Notes: generated from the sequence alone by a model not told the origin. A DNA stretch of 64,000 nt from AP-15 sp963785565 (GCA_963785565.1 CAWAVV010000005.1:62001-126000); one strand, 5' to 3'; shown: positions 27,435 through 39,308, counted from the first letter of the stretch. Numbers and translations are program-made.

Positions 27435-28248
27435 ATGGCAGGGCTTTACCGCGAGCGACGGGGCGCGGCTCGCCTACTACATCAACGATTTCACCGACCC
27501 GTGGAAGCAGGCGCCGACGCTATTGCTGCTGCATGCGGCGATGGGCAGCGCCAAGCGCTATTACGCCTGGGTCCCCGTACTCGCCCGCCATTATCGAGTG
27601 GTGCGGATGGATCTGCGCGGGCATGGCGGCTCGGTGATTCCGTCTGCCGATCGGCCGCTGACTCTCGAACGATTGGTCGGCGATGTCGCCGAGCTGATGG
27701 ACCATCTCGGCCTCGCCGACGCCCATATCGTCGGCAATTCGGCCGGCGGCTACCTCGCCCAGCAATTGGCAATGAACCAAGGTGAGCGGGTGCGCAGCCT
27801 GATGCTATTCGGCTCGACCCCGGGGCTCAAGAACAGTCAGGCACCGACTTGGATCCCGCAGATCGAGGCCAAGGGCCTGCGCGGCTTTCTCGCTGAGACG
27901 ATCGCCGAAAGGCTGCCGCTCGGCCAGGTCGATCCCGGGCTCGTCGAATGGTTTCTTGACGAGGCGGCCAAGAACGACCCGGCCTATATCGGCAAGTTCG
28001 TGTTGCTGATGGCGAGCTACGATTGGAGCGATCAGCTCGGCCGCATCCAATGTCCGACGCTCGTCGTCGTCCCCGGCGCCGAGCCGATCGGCTCGACCGC
28101 GAACTACGAGCCGTTCCGCCGCCTCGTCCCGGATGTCGAGATGCGGGTCTATGACGGCGCGCCGCACAACATCTGCGACGCCTTCCCCGACCGCTGTGCG
28201 GGCGACGTGCTCGAATTCCTTACCCGCCGCTTCGGGCTGGGAGCGTGA
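27435..28248 (+). CDS. Alpha/beta hydrolase, frameshift after the start codon
   Basis: An about 270-residue alpha/beta hydrolase. The core frame reads GFTASDGARLAYYINDFTDP, LLLLHAAMGSAKRYY, MDLRGHGGSV, the nucleophile elbow VGNSAGGYLAQQ, CPTLVVVPGAEPIGS (Asp/Glu region) and YDGAPHNICDAFPD with the catalytic His. No start codon lies in this frame after the TAA at 27432-27434. The ATG at 27435 fits if one G of the GGG at 27441-27443 is extra, giving MAGFTASD. Such enzymes include 3-oxoadipate enol-lactonase-like and dehalogenase-like hydrolases; the substrate is not known. Confidence 0.78.
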
Positions 28249-28252
28249 GCGA

Positions 28253-29659
28253 TCAGTCGAGGGCCGGCGGCCGACGATCATGCCAGTCGGTCGCCTGCTG
28301 ATAGGCCCAGCCGATGCGCAAGGCGGTGGCCTCGTCATAGCCGCGGCAGACGATCTGCAACGACAACGGCAGCCCGGTCGCGGTAAAGCCGTCGGGGACC
28401 GCCAGCGCGCACAATTCGAGCGCGTTGACGAAGCGAGTGAAATGCGCCGGCGTCGAACCCTGGTCTACCACGTCGAGCGGGATCGCGGCTGTCGTCGTCG
28501 TCGGGGTCAACAGCGCATCGACATCGCCGAGCGCAGCGGCGAATTCGGCCTTTGCCTCGGCTTGCTCACGCAGCGCACCGAGATAATCGCGCGCGGACAC
28601 GCCTCTGCCCGAGGCGATGCGCGGCCGCACTGCCTCGTCGATCGGCAGGTTCATATCGTCGATCAGATCGCCAACCAGGAAATACGATTCGGCGCCGATG
28701 ATCCGCCCGGTCAGCTGGGTGTAGTCGGCAAACCGACGCGGCAATGTGACGGCGACGATCTCCGCGCCGAGCCGCGCCAGGGTGTCGAGCGCCGAATCAT
28801 ACGCGGCGAGCACCTCGGCGGCGACCCGGTCGCGCTCATCTTCGGGCATCCGCGCGAGCTTCAACCCGCGCACGCCGCGCCGCATCATCGCTATCGGGCC
28901 GGCAGGAGGCCGTCCGAGGGTGCGCGGATCGCTGGGATCGGGCCCCTCGATCGTTTGGTAGAGCAATGCCGCATCCTCGACCGAGCGGGCCATCGGCCCC
29001 GGCGTGTCGAGGGTCGGGCTCAACGGCAGAATTCCGTAGGTGCTGACCCGGCCGATCGTGGTCTTAAGGCCACTAAGCCCGCACCAGGAGGCCGGCAGGC
29101 GAACCGAGCCGCCGGTGTCGGTGCCGATCCCCCAAGGCGCCATGCCGACGGCCACCGCCACCCCGGTGCCGCTGCTCGATCCACCGGGCGTGCGCGCGAC
29201 CGCCGGGTCCCACGGGTTCCACGGTGTGCCGCGGTGCTGGTTGGTGCCCCACCCGCCCATCGCGAACTCGACCGTGTGAGTCTTGCCGATCACGATCATT
29301 CCGGCGGCGATCAGGCGCTGTGCGATCGTCGCGGTGTAAGTCGAGCGCCGATCGCGCCAGACCTGCGAACCGCCGGTCGTCACCCGTCCCTCGATCTCGA
29401 TCAGATCCTTGAGTGCGATCGGAATACCGTGCAGCGGACCGATCCTATGCCCTGACCGGATCGCCTTGTCGGCGGCCTCGGCGGCGAGCCGCGCCTCGTC
29501 GGCGTAGACCTCGACAAAGGCGTGCAGTTTCTGATCCTGCGCGCGGATCCGCGCGAGCAGCGCGTCGACGAGATCGACCGGCGACAGCCTCCGGGCATCG
29601 AATTCGGCGGATAGGGCATGGGCCGGCAGAAACGCCGGATCGGTATTGGCTGGCGGCAT
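28253..29659 (-). CDS. Amidase (amidase signature family)
   Basis: A 468-residue amidase-signature enzyme that hydrolyses amide bonds with a Ser-cisSer-Lys triad. Lys84 sits in IPIALKDLIEIEG, the cis-Ser is in TPGGSSSGTGVAVAVG (about 161-163), and the nucleophile is Ser185 in GTDTGGSVRLPASWCG. The N-terminal lead PLHGIPIAL and the middle TPGPMARSVEDAALLYQ are family-typical. The sequence is intact, unlike its neighbours. The close relatives include GatA-like paralogues, but a genuine GatA would sit with gatB/gatC, so a catabolic amidase is more likely. It is convergent with the alpha/beta hydrolase gene. Confidence 0.88.
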   Translation of the reverse strand: MPPANTDPAFLPAHALSAEFDARRLSPVDLVDALLARIRAQDQKLHAFVEVYADEARLAAEAADKAIRSGHRIGPLHGIPIALKDLIEIEGRVTTGGSQVWRDRRSTYTATIAQRLIAAGMIVIGKTHTVEFAMGGWGTNQHRGTPWNPWDPAVARTPGGSSSGTGVAVAVGMAPWGIGTDTGGSVRLPASWCGLSGLKTTIGRVSTYGILPLSPTLDTPGPMARSVEDAALLYQTIEGPDPSDPRTLGRPPAGPIAMMRRGVRGLKLARMPEDERDRVAAEVLAAYDSALDTLARLGAEIVAVTLPRRFADYTQLTGRIIGAESYFLVGDLIDDMNLPIDEAVRPRIASGRGVSARDYLGALREQAEAKAEFAAALGDVDALLTPTTTTAAIPLDVVDQGSTPAHFTRFVNALELCALAVPDGFTATGLPLSLQIVCRGYDEATALRIGWAYQQATDWHDRRPPALD

Positions 29660-29735
29660 GGTTTTCCTCGCGAGGCGGATCGGTCAGGATAGGCCCGCTG
29701 ACGCCACGTCTTCAACCGGCGGGTCCTGGCGCGGT

Positions 29736-30551
29736 TCAGAAAGCTACGCGCGATGGATGTCGCTTTGCTTCTGTCCGGCGGGCCGTGGCCGTGAGGGCAG
29801 GATCATTGGCATACGCGGCATGGATCGCGAAGCCGTTGACGTGAGAGGTTGACTGAACGCCGCCGGCGCCCCGGCCGTGAGCGTGAGTGGGCGAGCTAAA
29901 GTGTACCCGGTACGCCGGCGCGTCGCGTCGACGTGTTTCGTGTCCCGCGGTTCGGTGATGGCGAGAGCCGCCGTGCCGATAATCCATCGCGACGGCGAAA
30001 TGGAAAAGGCCGCTGCGCCGGCCCGGCTCGTAGGATGCCGGGGTAGCGCTAGGGTAAGGATCGAAACCAACCATGCTGGAACTTGCGACGAGCTCGCGCG
30101 GCCCGGTCCCGGGGTAGACAAAGCCGTAGGTCGGGTTATCCCGCCCGTATTTCCCGGTGCCCAGATCCATGACCGCGACCGCGCTCCAGTCGTTATTAGG
30201 CGAGTCGTCAATCACCGTGACATCGCGCGTGACCAGCCCGTGATACCAATTGGCGTGGTTGACGACGATCTCGCGGGAGTTGACGACCTGGGCAACGACT
30301 GCGACGTGACCCGAGGGAATATACCCCGTTCGCCTGAAGACAAGAATGGAGCCCACAGCCGGGACGTGCCCGCGCTGATAGCGGCCGGCGGCCTCGTCCC
30401 ACCAGCCGCCGGCGGCCCCGAACAGGTCGACGCCGGTTTGAGCGCGAGCATAAAGCGCGCAATTGCCGGCCGATGCCCGGCGGGTCGGAGTGGCGACAAA
30501 CGTCATCAAAACGGCGCCCCAGACGAGGCCCCAGCCGAACTTCGCTCGCAT
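29736..30551 (-). CDS. Secreted CHAP-domain protein
   Basis: A 271-residue exported protein. A signal peptide (FGWGLVWGAVLMTFVATPTRRASA) precedes a CHAP domain with the catalytic Cys31 in GNCALYARAQTG, His82 in SGHVAVVAQVV and the NHANW strand near 98-102. CHAP enzymes are amidases or endopeptidases that cut cell-wall peptides. The C-terminal third is Ser/Arg/His-rich and disordered (PTHAHGRGAGGVQSTSHVNG). It is probably a periplasmic or secreted peptidoglycan hydrolase; no inhibitor or transport partner is visible nearby. Confidence 0.8.
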   Translation of the reverse strand: MRAKFGWGLVWGAVLMTFVATPTRRASAGNCALYARAQTGVDLFGAAGGWWDEAAGRYQRGHVPAVGSILVFRRTGYIPSGHVAVVAQVVNSREIVVNHANWYHGLVTRDVTVIDDSPNNDWSAVAVMDLGTGKYGRDNPTYGFVYPGTGPRELVASSSMVGFDPYPSATPASYEPGRRSGLFHFAVAMDYRHGGSRHHRTAGHETRRRDAPAYRVHFSSPTHAHGRGAGGVQSTSHVNGFAIHAAYANDPALTATARRTEAKRHPSRVAF

Positions 30552-30715
30552 TGATTGCCCCCCGGCTTATGATGGCGCAAGATCCTTTAGATCCCCGATC
30601 CCGCGCTGTTAATAAGTGTTAACAAAAACCATAAAACCTCAGGTCGGAGGTGGAAATCACTATAATTCTTAACCGGAGAGGCAAAAAACTGCTGATTCTT
30701 ACGGTTACGCGCAAG

Positions 30716-30990
30716 TCAACCGAAGATATTCGCGCTTAACGCGCCATTTATCACAAATCCCAGTGCGGCCAGCTCTGCGCGTACCGAGCTGTCATCGAGC
30801 GCGGCACGGAATCGACCCACCGGGATCCGCTCCAGCCGCTTTTTCGGTATGACGAAATCGTACTGCTCATCCTGCGCCAGGATGAATCCCAACCCGATCG
30901 AAGCCGATCGACCAGCTAATCACGCTATCGCCGATGCTGCTCGTACAGCCCTGTTCCGCCGGCACAGAGGCGCGGGGTCATGCTTGCCGG
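30716..30990 (-). pseudogene. Remnant of a PBP-like (molybdate/ligand-binding) domain protein
   Basis: On the minus strand a C-terminal piece reads LGFILAQDEQYDFVIPKKRL, then ERIPVGRFRAALDD and VRAELAALGF, ending at a TGA at 30716. This matches the end of PBP-like domains in molybdate-responsive and ABC-type binding proteins (pattern GLGFIPLxEERYDLVIP...FRxELxALGGYD). Upstream, VRAASAIA is followed by an in-frame stop, so only a decayed tail survives. The rest of 30552-31161 has an AT-rich patch at 30600-30760 and nothing else I can identify. Confidence 0.45.
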
Positions 30991-31161
30991 GCGCTCGCCA
31001 CGGGGCCGGCGACCGATCCGACCGGCTTCCTTAAATTGGCAAGCAATGTTCCACGTCGAGCGCCAACATAGACGTGGCTGGTCAAGCTCGACGGTTTGCG
31101 TATCCCCGAGCGGTGCGCGGCGTCCGCTACCCCTTAATCCGCTCTTCCGGGTGATTTCCGT

Positions 31162-31494
31162 TCAGGCGCGGACGGGGACGCCTTTTTGCTCCAGGACCTG
31201 CTGCAATTCGCCGGTCTCGTACATCTCGCGGATAATGTCGCAGCCGCCGATAAACTCGCCATTGACGTAGAGCTGCGGGATCGTCGGCCAGCTCGAGAAC
31301 TCCTTGATCCCCTGGCGGATCTGCGGATCGGCCAGGACGTCGACGCCTTTGAATTTGACCCCCAGATGGCCAAGGATCTGCACCACCGCAGCGGAGAACC
31401 CGCATTGCGGGAAAACCGGCGAGCCTTTCATGTAGAGCACCACCGGTGTGTCGGTGATCTCCTGGCGGATGCGTTCTTGAACCGTAATGTCCAT
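31162..31494 (-). CDS. grxD: Monothiol glutaredoxin (Grx4 type)
   Basis: A 110-residue CGFS-type monothiol glutaredoxin, which with BolA proteins binds and delivers [2Fe-2S] clusters. Landmarks are VVLYMKGSPVFPQCGFSAAV with active Cys31, the WPTIPQLYVNGEFIGGCDI block (split here as WPTIPQLYVNGEF) and EMYETGELQQVLE. It starts at ATG 31494; the longer open frame upstream has no homology. It lies just downstream of bolA, the common alphaproteobacterial order purL-bolA-grxD. Confidence 0.95.
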   Translation of the reverse strand: MDITVQERIRQEITDTPVVLYMKGSPVFPQCGFSAAVVQILGHLGVKFKGVDVLADPQIRQGIKEFSSWPTIPQLYVNGEFIGGCDIIREMYETGELQQVLEQKGVPVRA

Positions 31495-31555
31495 GGTTTC
31501 GGTCCTCGGTTTTAGGAAGCTGGGGTGATGCCGCGATCCTGGCTCAAACCTGGGA

Positions 31556-31792
31556 TTAATCCTCTGGCGCGCCGGTCTGCAGCGCGAGCGCGTGCAGTTC
31601 GTTGCCCATGCGGCCGCGCAACGCCTGGTACACCATCTGATGCTGCTGAACCCGAGTTTTGCCGCGGAAGGCGCCGGAAACGACATGGGCCGCGTAGTGA
31701 TCGCCGTCGCCGCGCAGATCCTCGATTGAGACCTTCGCGTCGGGCAGGCTCTCCTTGATCAGCCGCTCGATCATCGCCGCATCCATTGCCAT
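31556..31792 (-). CDS. bolA: BolA-family protein
   Basis: A 78-residue BolA-like protein. Features are MIERLIKESLPDAKVSIEDL, the loop GDGDHYAAHVVSGAFRGKTR (candidate cluster-coordinating His in the DHY region) and VQQHQMVYQALRGRMGNELH with the signature helix and LHAL. This is the short BolA/IbaG form that pairs with monothiol glutaredoxin. It lies 15 bases below purL and 61 bases above grxD on the same strand, so it likely works with GrxD in Fe-S trafficking. Confidence 0.93.
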   Translation of the reverse strand: MAMDAAMIERLIKESLPDAKVSIEDLRGDGDHYAAHVVSGAFRGKTRVQQHQMVYQALRGRMGNELHALALQTGAPED

Positions 31793-31807
31793 CGCCCGAC
31801 CTCTCGC

Positions 31808-34686
<2,879 letters not shown>

Positions 34687-34812
34687 CGAAATGCCTCGGG
34701 AGACTGGCTGTCAAATACGCCCCGCCGCCGCAGCGTTCAAGCCGGTGAATGGAACTTTGCGGTTTGGGGCATGTTCACCAAGCTGAGCCGCTGGGTTTGT
34801 ACCGGACAGGTT

Positions 34813-34844
34813 CAATTATACACCTGCGCGCAGGTGTATAATTG
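34813..34844. promoter_or_regulatory. Perfect 32-bp palindrome between divergent purQ and kinase genes
   Basis: The left half is CAATTATACACCTGCG and the right half is its exact reverse complement, with no spacer. It has AT-rich outer parts and a GC centre. It lies 127 bases upstream of the purQ start and about 34 bases upstream of the kinase start, so it could be an operator shared by both. The lack of a loop and of a U-run argues against a classical terminator. No second copy was found in the window. Confidence 0.5.
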
Positions 34845-34878
34845 AGGCCGTTTTCCGCGGCTTTAGCAGAGGTTGACA

Positions 34879-36921
34879 GTGGATTTGCTCGCAAGCGGCC
34901 GGTCCACCCCGGTTGATTACTCGCCACTTGATTGGAGATTTCGGCAACTCCTCGAAGCATTGCCGGCCGCGGTTTATACGACCGACGCAGAGGGCCGCAT
35001 CACGTTCTTCAATCAGGCCGCGGTTGAGTTCGCGGGGCGCAGGCCGGAATTGGGCAAGGATCGTTGGTGCGTCAGCTCGCGGCTCTATGGCGCGGATGGC
35101 GAGCCGATGCGCCATAATGAATGCCCGATGGCGGTCGCGCTCAAGGAAGACCGGCCGGTCCGCGGCGTCGAGGCGATCATGGAGCGGCCGGACGGCGCCC
35201 GCATCCATTTCATTCCGTTTCCGACGCCGCTGCACAACACGTCCGGTGAGCTGATCGGCGCGGTCAACATGCTGGTCGACATCACCGACCGGAAAAGAGC
35301 AGAGGAAGCTAGGCAACAGCTCAACGAGACGCTCGAACAGCGGGTCGAGGAGCGCACGCGGGAAATGGCAGAAGCTTTCGACCGGTTGCGGGTCAGCGAA
35401 GAGCGGTTCCGGTTACTGGTTCAGGGCGTGACCGATTACGCGATCTTTATGCTCGACCCGGACGGCTCCGTGACCAATTGGAACCTGGGCGCCGAGCGGA
35501 TCTACGGCTATTCCGCCGCGGAAATCGTCGGCTCTCATTTCTCGCGCTTCCATAGCGAAAAAGATCGACAGAGGCGGCTTCCCGAAATCGCGCTCGACAC
35601 CGCCAGGCGCACCGGCAGGTGGGAGGGCGAAGGTTGGCGCGTGCGCAATGACAGCACGACCCTGTGGGTCAGCGCCATAATCGACGCGATCCACGACGAC
35701 GCCGGAAAATTGGTCGGTTTCGCTAAGATTACCCGCGATCTGACCGAGAGGCGGGTGGCCGACGAGCACCTGCGGCAGGCGCAGAAGATGGAAGCCGTTG
35801 GCCAACTGACCGGCGGTGTCGCCCATGATTTCAATAATCTGCTGACCGCGATTATCGGCAATCTTGAGATGCTGGCAACTGCGTTGCCTGAGCGCAGCGC
35901 GACCAAGCGCTATGCCGAGGCGGCGTTGCGCGCGGCGGCGCGCGGCGGGCGATTGACGGAACACCTGCTAGCCTTTTCGCGCCGCCAGGAGATTCGGCCG
36001 CAGACCGTCAGCGTCAACGACATCCTGGGCGAGACGTTGATCTTGTGCCAGAAGACGGTCGGCGAAGGAGTTGAGCTCGAGGTCCGTCTCCAACCCGGGA
36101 TATGGGCCTGCCATATCGATCCGGACCAGTTCGAGGCGTCCATGCTCAACCTCGCAGCCAATGCCCGCGATGCCATGTGCCGGTCGGGCCGGCTGACGAT
36201 AGCTACCGAGAACGTCACTGCCGGCGATAGCGAAGGCATCGATCTGATCGCCGGCGAGTATGTGGTTGTCTCGGTCACCGATGGCGGCTGTGGGATGACC
36301 GCCGATGAGGTGGCGCGAGCTTTCGAGCCCTTCTTCACGACGAAGGAAGTCGGCAAGGGCACCGGGCTCGGCCTCAGCCAGGTCTACGGCTTCGCCAAGC
36401 AATCGGGTGGCACCGCGCGCATCGAGAGCAGGAGGGGCGTCGGCACCACGGTCCGCATCTACATGCCGCGAGATAATGGCCCTCTGGCCGCACATGCTAC
36501 GCCGGCGGACGGCCGCTCCCCTGCGGCAACAGGCGGTAAGACGATACTGGTCGTCGAAGACGACCCGGACGTCCGCGAAATGATCGTCGGTATGCTTTCG
36601 GATCTCGGTTATCGAACATTGGTCGCACGAACCGGTCCCGAGGCTATGGCCATCCTCGATCAGGAGGGCTCTGTTGACCTGCTGTTCACCGATGTCGTCA
36701 TGCCTGCCGGCATCAGTGGCATCGATCTGGCGCGCGCCGCGGCCCGATCGCGGCCCGATCTGAAAATCGTGTTGACCTCGGGCTATGCCGGCTCCGAGCC
36801 TGAAGCGCGATCGGCACGGCGGGAATTCCCGTTTATCGCAAAACCATACCGGACCCCGGCGCTGGCCAGAAAGCTCAGGGAGGTCCTCGCCGGGCCGCCG
36901 TTTCGCTGGCAGTCGGCGTAA
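34879..36921 (+). CDS. Hybrid sensor histidine kinase (PAS-PAS-HisKA-HATPase-REC)
   Basis: A 680-residue soluble kinase. It has two PAS domains (about 20-140 and 170-290), a short coiled coil between them, HisKA with phospho-acceptor His316 in GGVAHDFNNLLTAII, HATPase_c with LNLAANARDAM (N box), VTDGGCGM and FFTTKEVGKGTGLGLSQVYG, and a receiver domain with VVEDDPD, phospho-acceptor Asp605 in LLFTDVVMP, and the conserved Lys in IAKPYR. No membrane segment is visible, so it is a cytoplasmic sensor. The GTG at 34879 follows AGAGG by six bases; a TTG at 34873 is an alternative. Its 3' end overlaps purS by 47 bases, and it splits purS from purQ. Signal and output unknown. Confidence 0.88.
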   Translation: MDLLASGRSTPVDYSPLDWRFRQLLEALPAAVYTTDAEGRITFFNQAAVEFAGRRPELGKDRWCVSSRLYGADGEPMRHNECPMAVALKEDRPVRGVEAIMERPDGARIHFIPFPTPLHNTSGELIGAVNMLVDITDRKRAEEARQQLNETLEQRVEERTREMAEAFDRLRVSEERFRLLVQGVTDYAIFMLDPDGSVTNWNLGAERIYGYSAAEIVGSHFSRFHSEKDRQRRLPEIALDTARRTGRWEGEGWRVRNDSTTLWVSAIIDAIHDDAGKLVGFAKITRDLTERRVADEHLRQAQKMEAVGQLTGGVAHDFNNLLTAIIGNLEMLATALPERSATKRYAEAALRAAARGGRLTEHLLAFSRRQEIRPQTVSVNDILGETLILCQKTVGEGVELEVRLQPGIWACHIDPDQFEASMLNLAANARDAMCRSGRLTIATENVTAGDSEGIDLIAGEYVVVSVTDGGCGMTADEVARAFEPFFTTKEVGKGTGLGLSQVYGFAKQSGGTARIESRRGVGTTVRIYMPRDNGPLAAHATPADGRSPAATGGKTILVVEDDPDVREMIVGMLSDLGYRTLVARTGPEAMAILDQEGSVDLLFTDVVMPAGISGIDLARAAARSRPDLKIVLTSGYAGSEPEARSARREFPFIAKPYRTPALARKLREVLAGPPFRWQSA

Positions 36922-37153
36922 TCTCGATCGTGTAGTCCTCGATTACCGGATTGGCGAGCAACCCGCGGCACATAGCCTCGACCCGTTGGCGAGCGGCGGC
37001 GGCATCGGTCTCTGCGAGATCGAGCTCTATCAGCTTGCCCTGGCGCACCCCCCCGATCCCGGCGAAGCCCAAGGAGGCGAGTGCGTTGCCGATCGCCGCG
37101 CCTTGTGGATCGAGCACGCTGGGCTTGAGGGTGACATAAACGCGCGCCTTCAT
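36875..37153 (-). CDS. purS: Phosphoribosylformylglycinamidine synthase subunit PurS
   Basis: A 92-residue PurS, the small structural subunit of the three-part PurS-PurQ-PurL complex. It has KARVYVTLKPSVLDPQGAAI, the LASLGFAGIGGVRQGKLIEL core and NPVIEDYTIEI at the C-terminus, all diagnostic. The stop lies inside the 3' end of the convergent kinase gene. In most alphaproteobacteria purS follows purC and precedes purQ; here the neighbour upstream is a TANGO2-family gene and no purC is in the window. Confidence 0.93.
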   Translation of the reverse strand: MKARVYVTLKPSVLDPQGAAIGNALASLGFAGIGGVRQGKLIELDLAETDAAAARQRVEAMCRGLLANPVIEDYTIEITPTASETAARRGPP

Positions 37154-37234
37154 GACGATTGCCGTCGCTGCGATAATCTTACGCGCAATATAGGATAAGC
37201 CCAGCCCGAGGAGACCATTCCGGCTGGCGTATCG

Positions 37235-37984
37235 TCACCCCGGGCCCACATTCTGCCACGGCGTCAATTGCGGTTGCCATCCGGCAAAGCGGAAATGGGC
37301 GTGGCGGCCCGGCTCGTTGCGAGCCGGAAGCGCGATCAGCGCGCTCGACACCGTGCCATAGCGATCCGTGCAAAAACGCATTGCCGCCGTCGCCGGTTCA
37401 CCCGGCGGGGCCCGGGTACTGCCGAGAAGCTCCTGCCAGGCGGCCCAATCGTCGCGATCAGGCTCCGGCGGCGGCCACTCGCGAAAGGCCGGCAACGCCA
37501 GTTCAAGGCGCCGCGTGCCGAGATCATCGACATCGCCGGCGGCGACCATCGACAGGCCCTCCTTCAGCGGGCGAACCTCGATGCGGGGGCCGCCAGCGTG
37601 GCGCAGCCAGAACGCGTCGCGCTCGTCTGCGACAACCAGATTAAAGGTGCGGTAGGAATCGGGGTCGAGATCAGCCAGGGCACAGGCGGCCGCGATGGCG
37701 TCAGCGTGGTCCAGCGCTTCGAGCACGAGTTCGCCGCGCGATCGCCGGCCCGGCGCGGGACCGAGCGAGCCCGTCCGGTTGAGCACCGCGGCGGCAACAC
37801 CCCAATCATTGATCCCGAGCCATGATCCGCCGGCGAGGACGTCGAGCCCGGCCATCACTTCCGGCCGATCGGGCCAATGCCGGCCGGGCGGCTTCCATGG
37901 CCGATCGATCATCTCGTCGCAATTCGCGCCGATCAGAACCGGCCAGCGGTGGTCGGGCCGGCGCAGAATCACCACCGTGCACAT
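37235..37984 (-). CDS. NRDE/TANGO2-family protein
   Basis: A 249-residue protein of the TANGO2/NRDE family. It starts MCTVVILRRPDHRWPVLIGANCDEM, with Cys2 and the N-R-D-E-type block (here ANCDEM), and continues WPDRPEVMAGLDVLAGGSW, LGINDWGVAAAVLNRTG, RSRGELVLEALDHADA and FNLVVADERDAFWL. The family is linked to heme or lipid handling in eukaryotes, and bacterial roles are unclear; Cys2 suggests an N-terminal nucleophile-like fold. It sits where purC is commonly found. Confidence 0.8.
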   Translation of the reverse strand: MCTVVILRRPDHRWPVLIGANCDEMIDRPWKPPGRHWPDRPEVMAGLDVLAGGSWLGINDWGVAAAVLNRTGSLGPAPGRRSRGELVLEALDHADAIAAACALADLDPDSYRTFNLVVADERDAFWLRHAGGPRIEVRPLKEGLSMVAAGDVDDLGTRRLELALPAFREWPPPEPDRDDWAAWQELLGSTRAPPGEPATAAMRFCTDRYGTVSSALIALPARNEPGRHAHFRFAGWQPQLTPWQNVGPG

Positions 37985-38077
37985 TCAGTCTCTGACATTC
38001 CCGGCTTGCCGCCGTAAAATCGTCGCGCCATATCGCGGGAAGCGACGATCGCGCCGCGCCGCATTGCTCGGGGTGAG

Positions 38078-38404
38078 ATGACCATGCCTATCTTCGCCGA
38101 CCGTGAGAAGGAATTTGAGAACCGGTTCAAGCACGACGAGGAGTTCAGGTTCAAGGTCACGGCGCGACGCAACCGTCTGTTGGGACTATGGGCGGCGCAG
38201 CATTTAGGGCTCCTGGGTAATTCCGCCGAGGAGTACGGCCAGCGGGTCGTCCATGCGCAGTACGAACCGGGCGGCGAAAAAAACGTCATCGATAAGCTGG
38301 CTGCGGACCTGGGCGCCAAGGACCCGACCATCACTCACGCGCGGATCACCTTTGAACTCGAGCACTTCGCCGAACAGGCAAAGCAGCAGTTGCTGAAAGA
38401 GTAG
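38078..38404 (+). CDS. DUF1476 protein (F1-ATPase zeta-subunit family inhibitor)
   Basis: A 108-residue protein of the DUF1476 family, shown in Paracoccus-type alphaproteobacteria to be the zeta subunit that inhibits ATP hydrolysis by F1-ATPase. It starts MPIFADREKEFENRFKHDEEF, with the inhibitory N-terminal helix, followed by KVTARRNRLLGLWAAQHLGL and a helical C-terminal part. It is divergent from the TANGO2 and purS genes, a familiar arrangement near purine genes in this class. ATG 38078 is preferred; the ATG at 38084 would remove two residues. Confidence 0.88.
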   Translation: MTMPIFADREKEFENRFKHDEEFRFKVTARRNRLLGLWAAQHLGLLGNSAEEYGQRVVHAQYEPGGEKNVIDKLAADLGAKDPTITHARITFELEHFAEQAKQQLLKE

Positions 38405-38408
38405 GAGA

Positions 38409-39287
38409 TCACACCGGCCGGTCGCCCTTGACCGTGACCCGGTTCCCCGAGCGGGTATGCGGCCAATAATCCCACATCGCGTGGTGCTGGACGCAGCGAT
38501 TATCCCAGAAGGCGATCGAATTCTCCTGCCAGCGGAAGCGGCACTGGAACAGCGGGTTCGCCATGTGCTCGTATAGATAGTTTAGGATACCCCCGCTCTC
38601 GTCGATCGGAATGCCGAGGATGCGCCGCGTGAAGCCCTTGTTGACATAGAGCGCCTTCCGCCGCGTAACCGGGTGTATGCGTACGACCGGATGCTCGGCG
38701 CGCGGGTATTCCGGTTTGTCGGCGACGCCGTAATTCGCATATTGGCCGCGATAATGCTCACCGCTGTGCTCGGCGGTCAGCCCGTCGAGATAGGTCTTCA
38801 TGCGGTCCGACAGCGCGTCGTAGGCGGCATACATGCTGGCGAACAGAGTATCGCCGCCATGCGGCGGGCATTTGCGGATATAGAGGATGCTGCCCATCGG
38901 GGGCTCGACGTCGCACGAAACGTCGCTATGCCATCCCTCGCCATTGGCGCGGGGCGAATCCTTGTCGGCGTGAATGATCATCAGTTCGGGCTTGCCCGGT
39001 GCGGAAGGCGCCGCCGGGTGGATGTGTAGATCGCCAAACAGTCGGCCGAAAGCGAGGTGCTGATCCTCGGTCAGATGTTGGTCGCGGAAAAAGATCACCA
39101 AATTCTCCGCGAGGGCGCGATGGAGCTCGTCGAGGGTCCGGTTGCCAAGCGGCTGGGACAAATCGACGCCGCCGATTTCGCCGCCGATGATTGGGGTCAG
39201 CTTGTCGATGGTGATCGTGTCATACGGCCCGGCATCATCGGCGGTGTATTTGATGCGGGGTCCGTCGCGGCGTCGTAACGAGCTCAT
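38409..39287 (-). CDS. TauD/TfdA-family 2-oxoglutarate-dependent dioxygenase
   Basis: A 292-residue Fe(II)/2OG dioxygenase of the taurine/alpha-ketoacid group. The facial triad is His120 and Asp122 in EGWHSDVSCD plus a distal His in VQHHAMWDYWPHT (268-269). Arg283 in SGNRVTVKG fits the 2OG-binding arginine. Other family landmarks are LVIFFRDQHLTEDQHLAFGR and YVNKGFTRRILG. It is convergent with the DUF1476 gene and follows purB. The substrate (sulfonate, phenoxyacid or other) cannot be predicted. Confidence 0.87.
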   Translation of the reverse strand: MSSLRRRDGPRIKYTADDAGPYDTITIDKLTPIIGGEIGGVDLSQPLGNRTLDELHRALAENLVIFFRDQHLTEDQHLAFGRLFGDLHIHPAAPSAPGKPELMIIHADKDSPRANGEGWHSDVSCDVEPPMGSILYIRKCPPHGGDTLFASMYAAYDALSDRMKTYLDGLTAEHSGEHYRGQYANYGVADKPEYPRAEHPVVRIHPVTRRKALYVNKGFTRRILGIPIDESGGILNYLYEHMANPLFQCRFRWQENSIAFWDNRCVQHHAMWDYWPHTRSGNRVTVKGDRPV

Positions 39288-39308
39288 CTCATTCCTCCTT
39301 TTTGTTGG

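Noticed and set aside
28253..29659. GatA subunit of tRNA amidotransferase
   Set aside because: No gatB or gatC nearby, and the sequence is closer to stand-alone amidases.
34873..34878. TTG start for the histidine kinase
   Set aside because: The GTG at 34879 has AGAGG at proper spacing, and the two extra residues add nothing.
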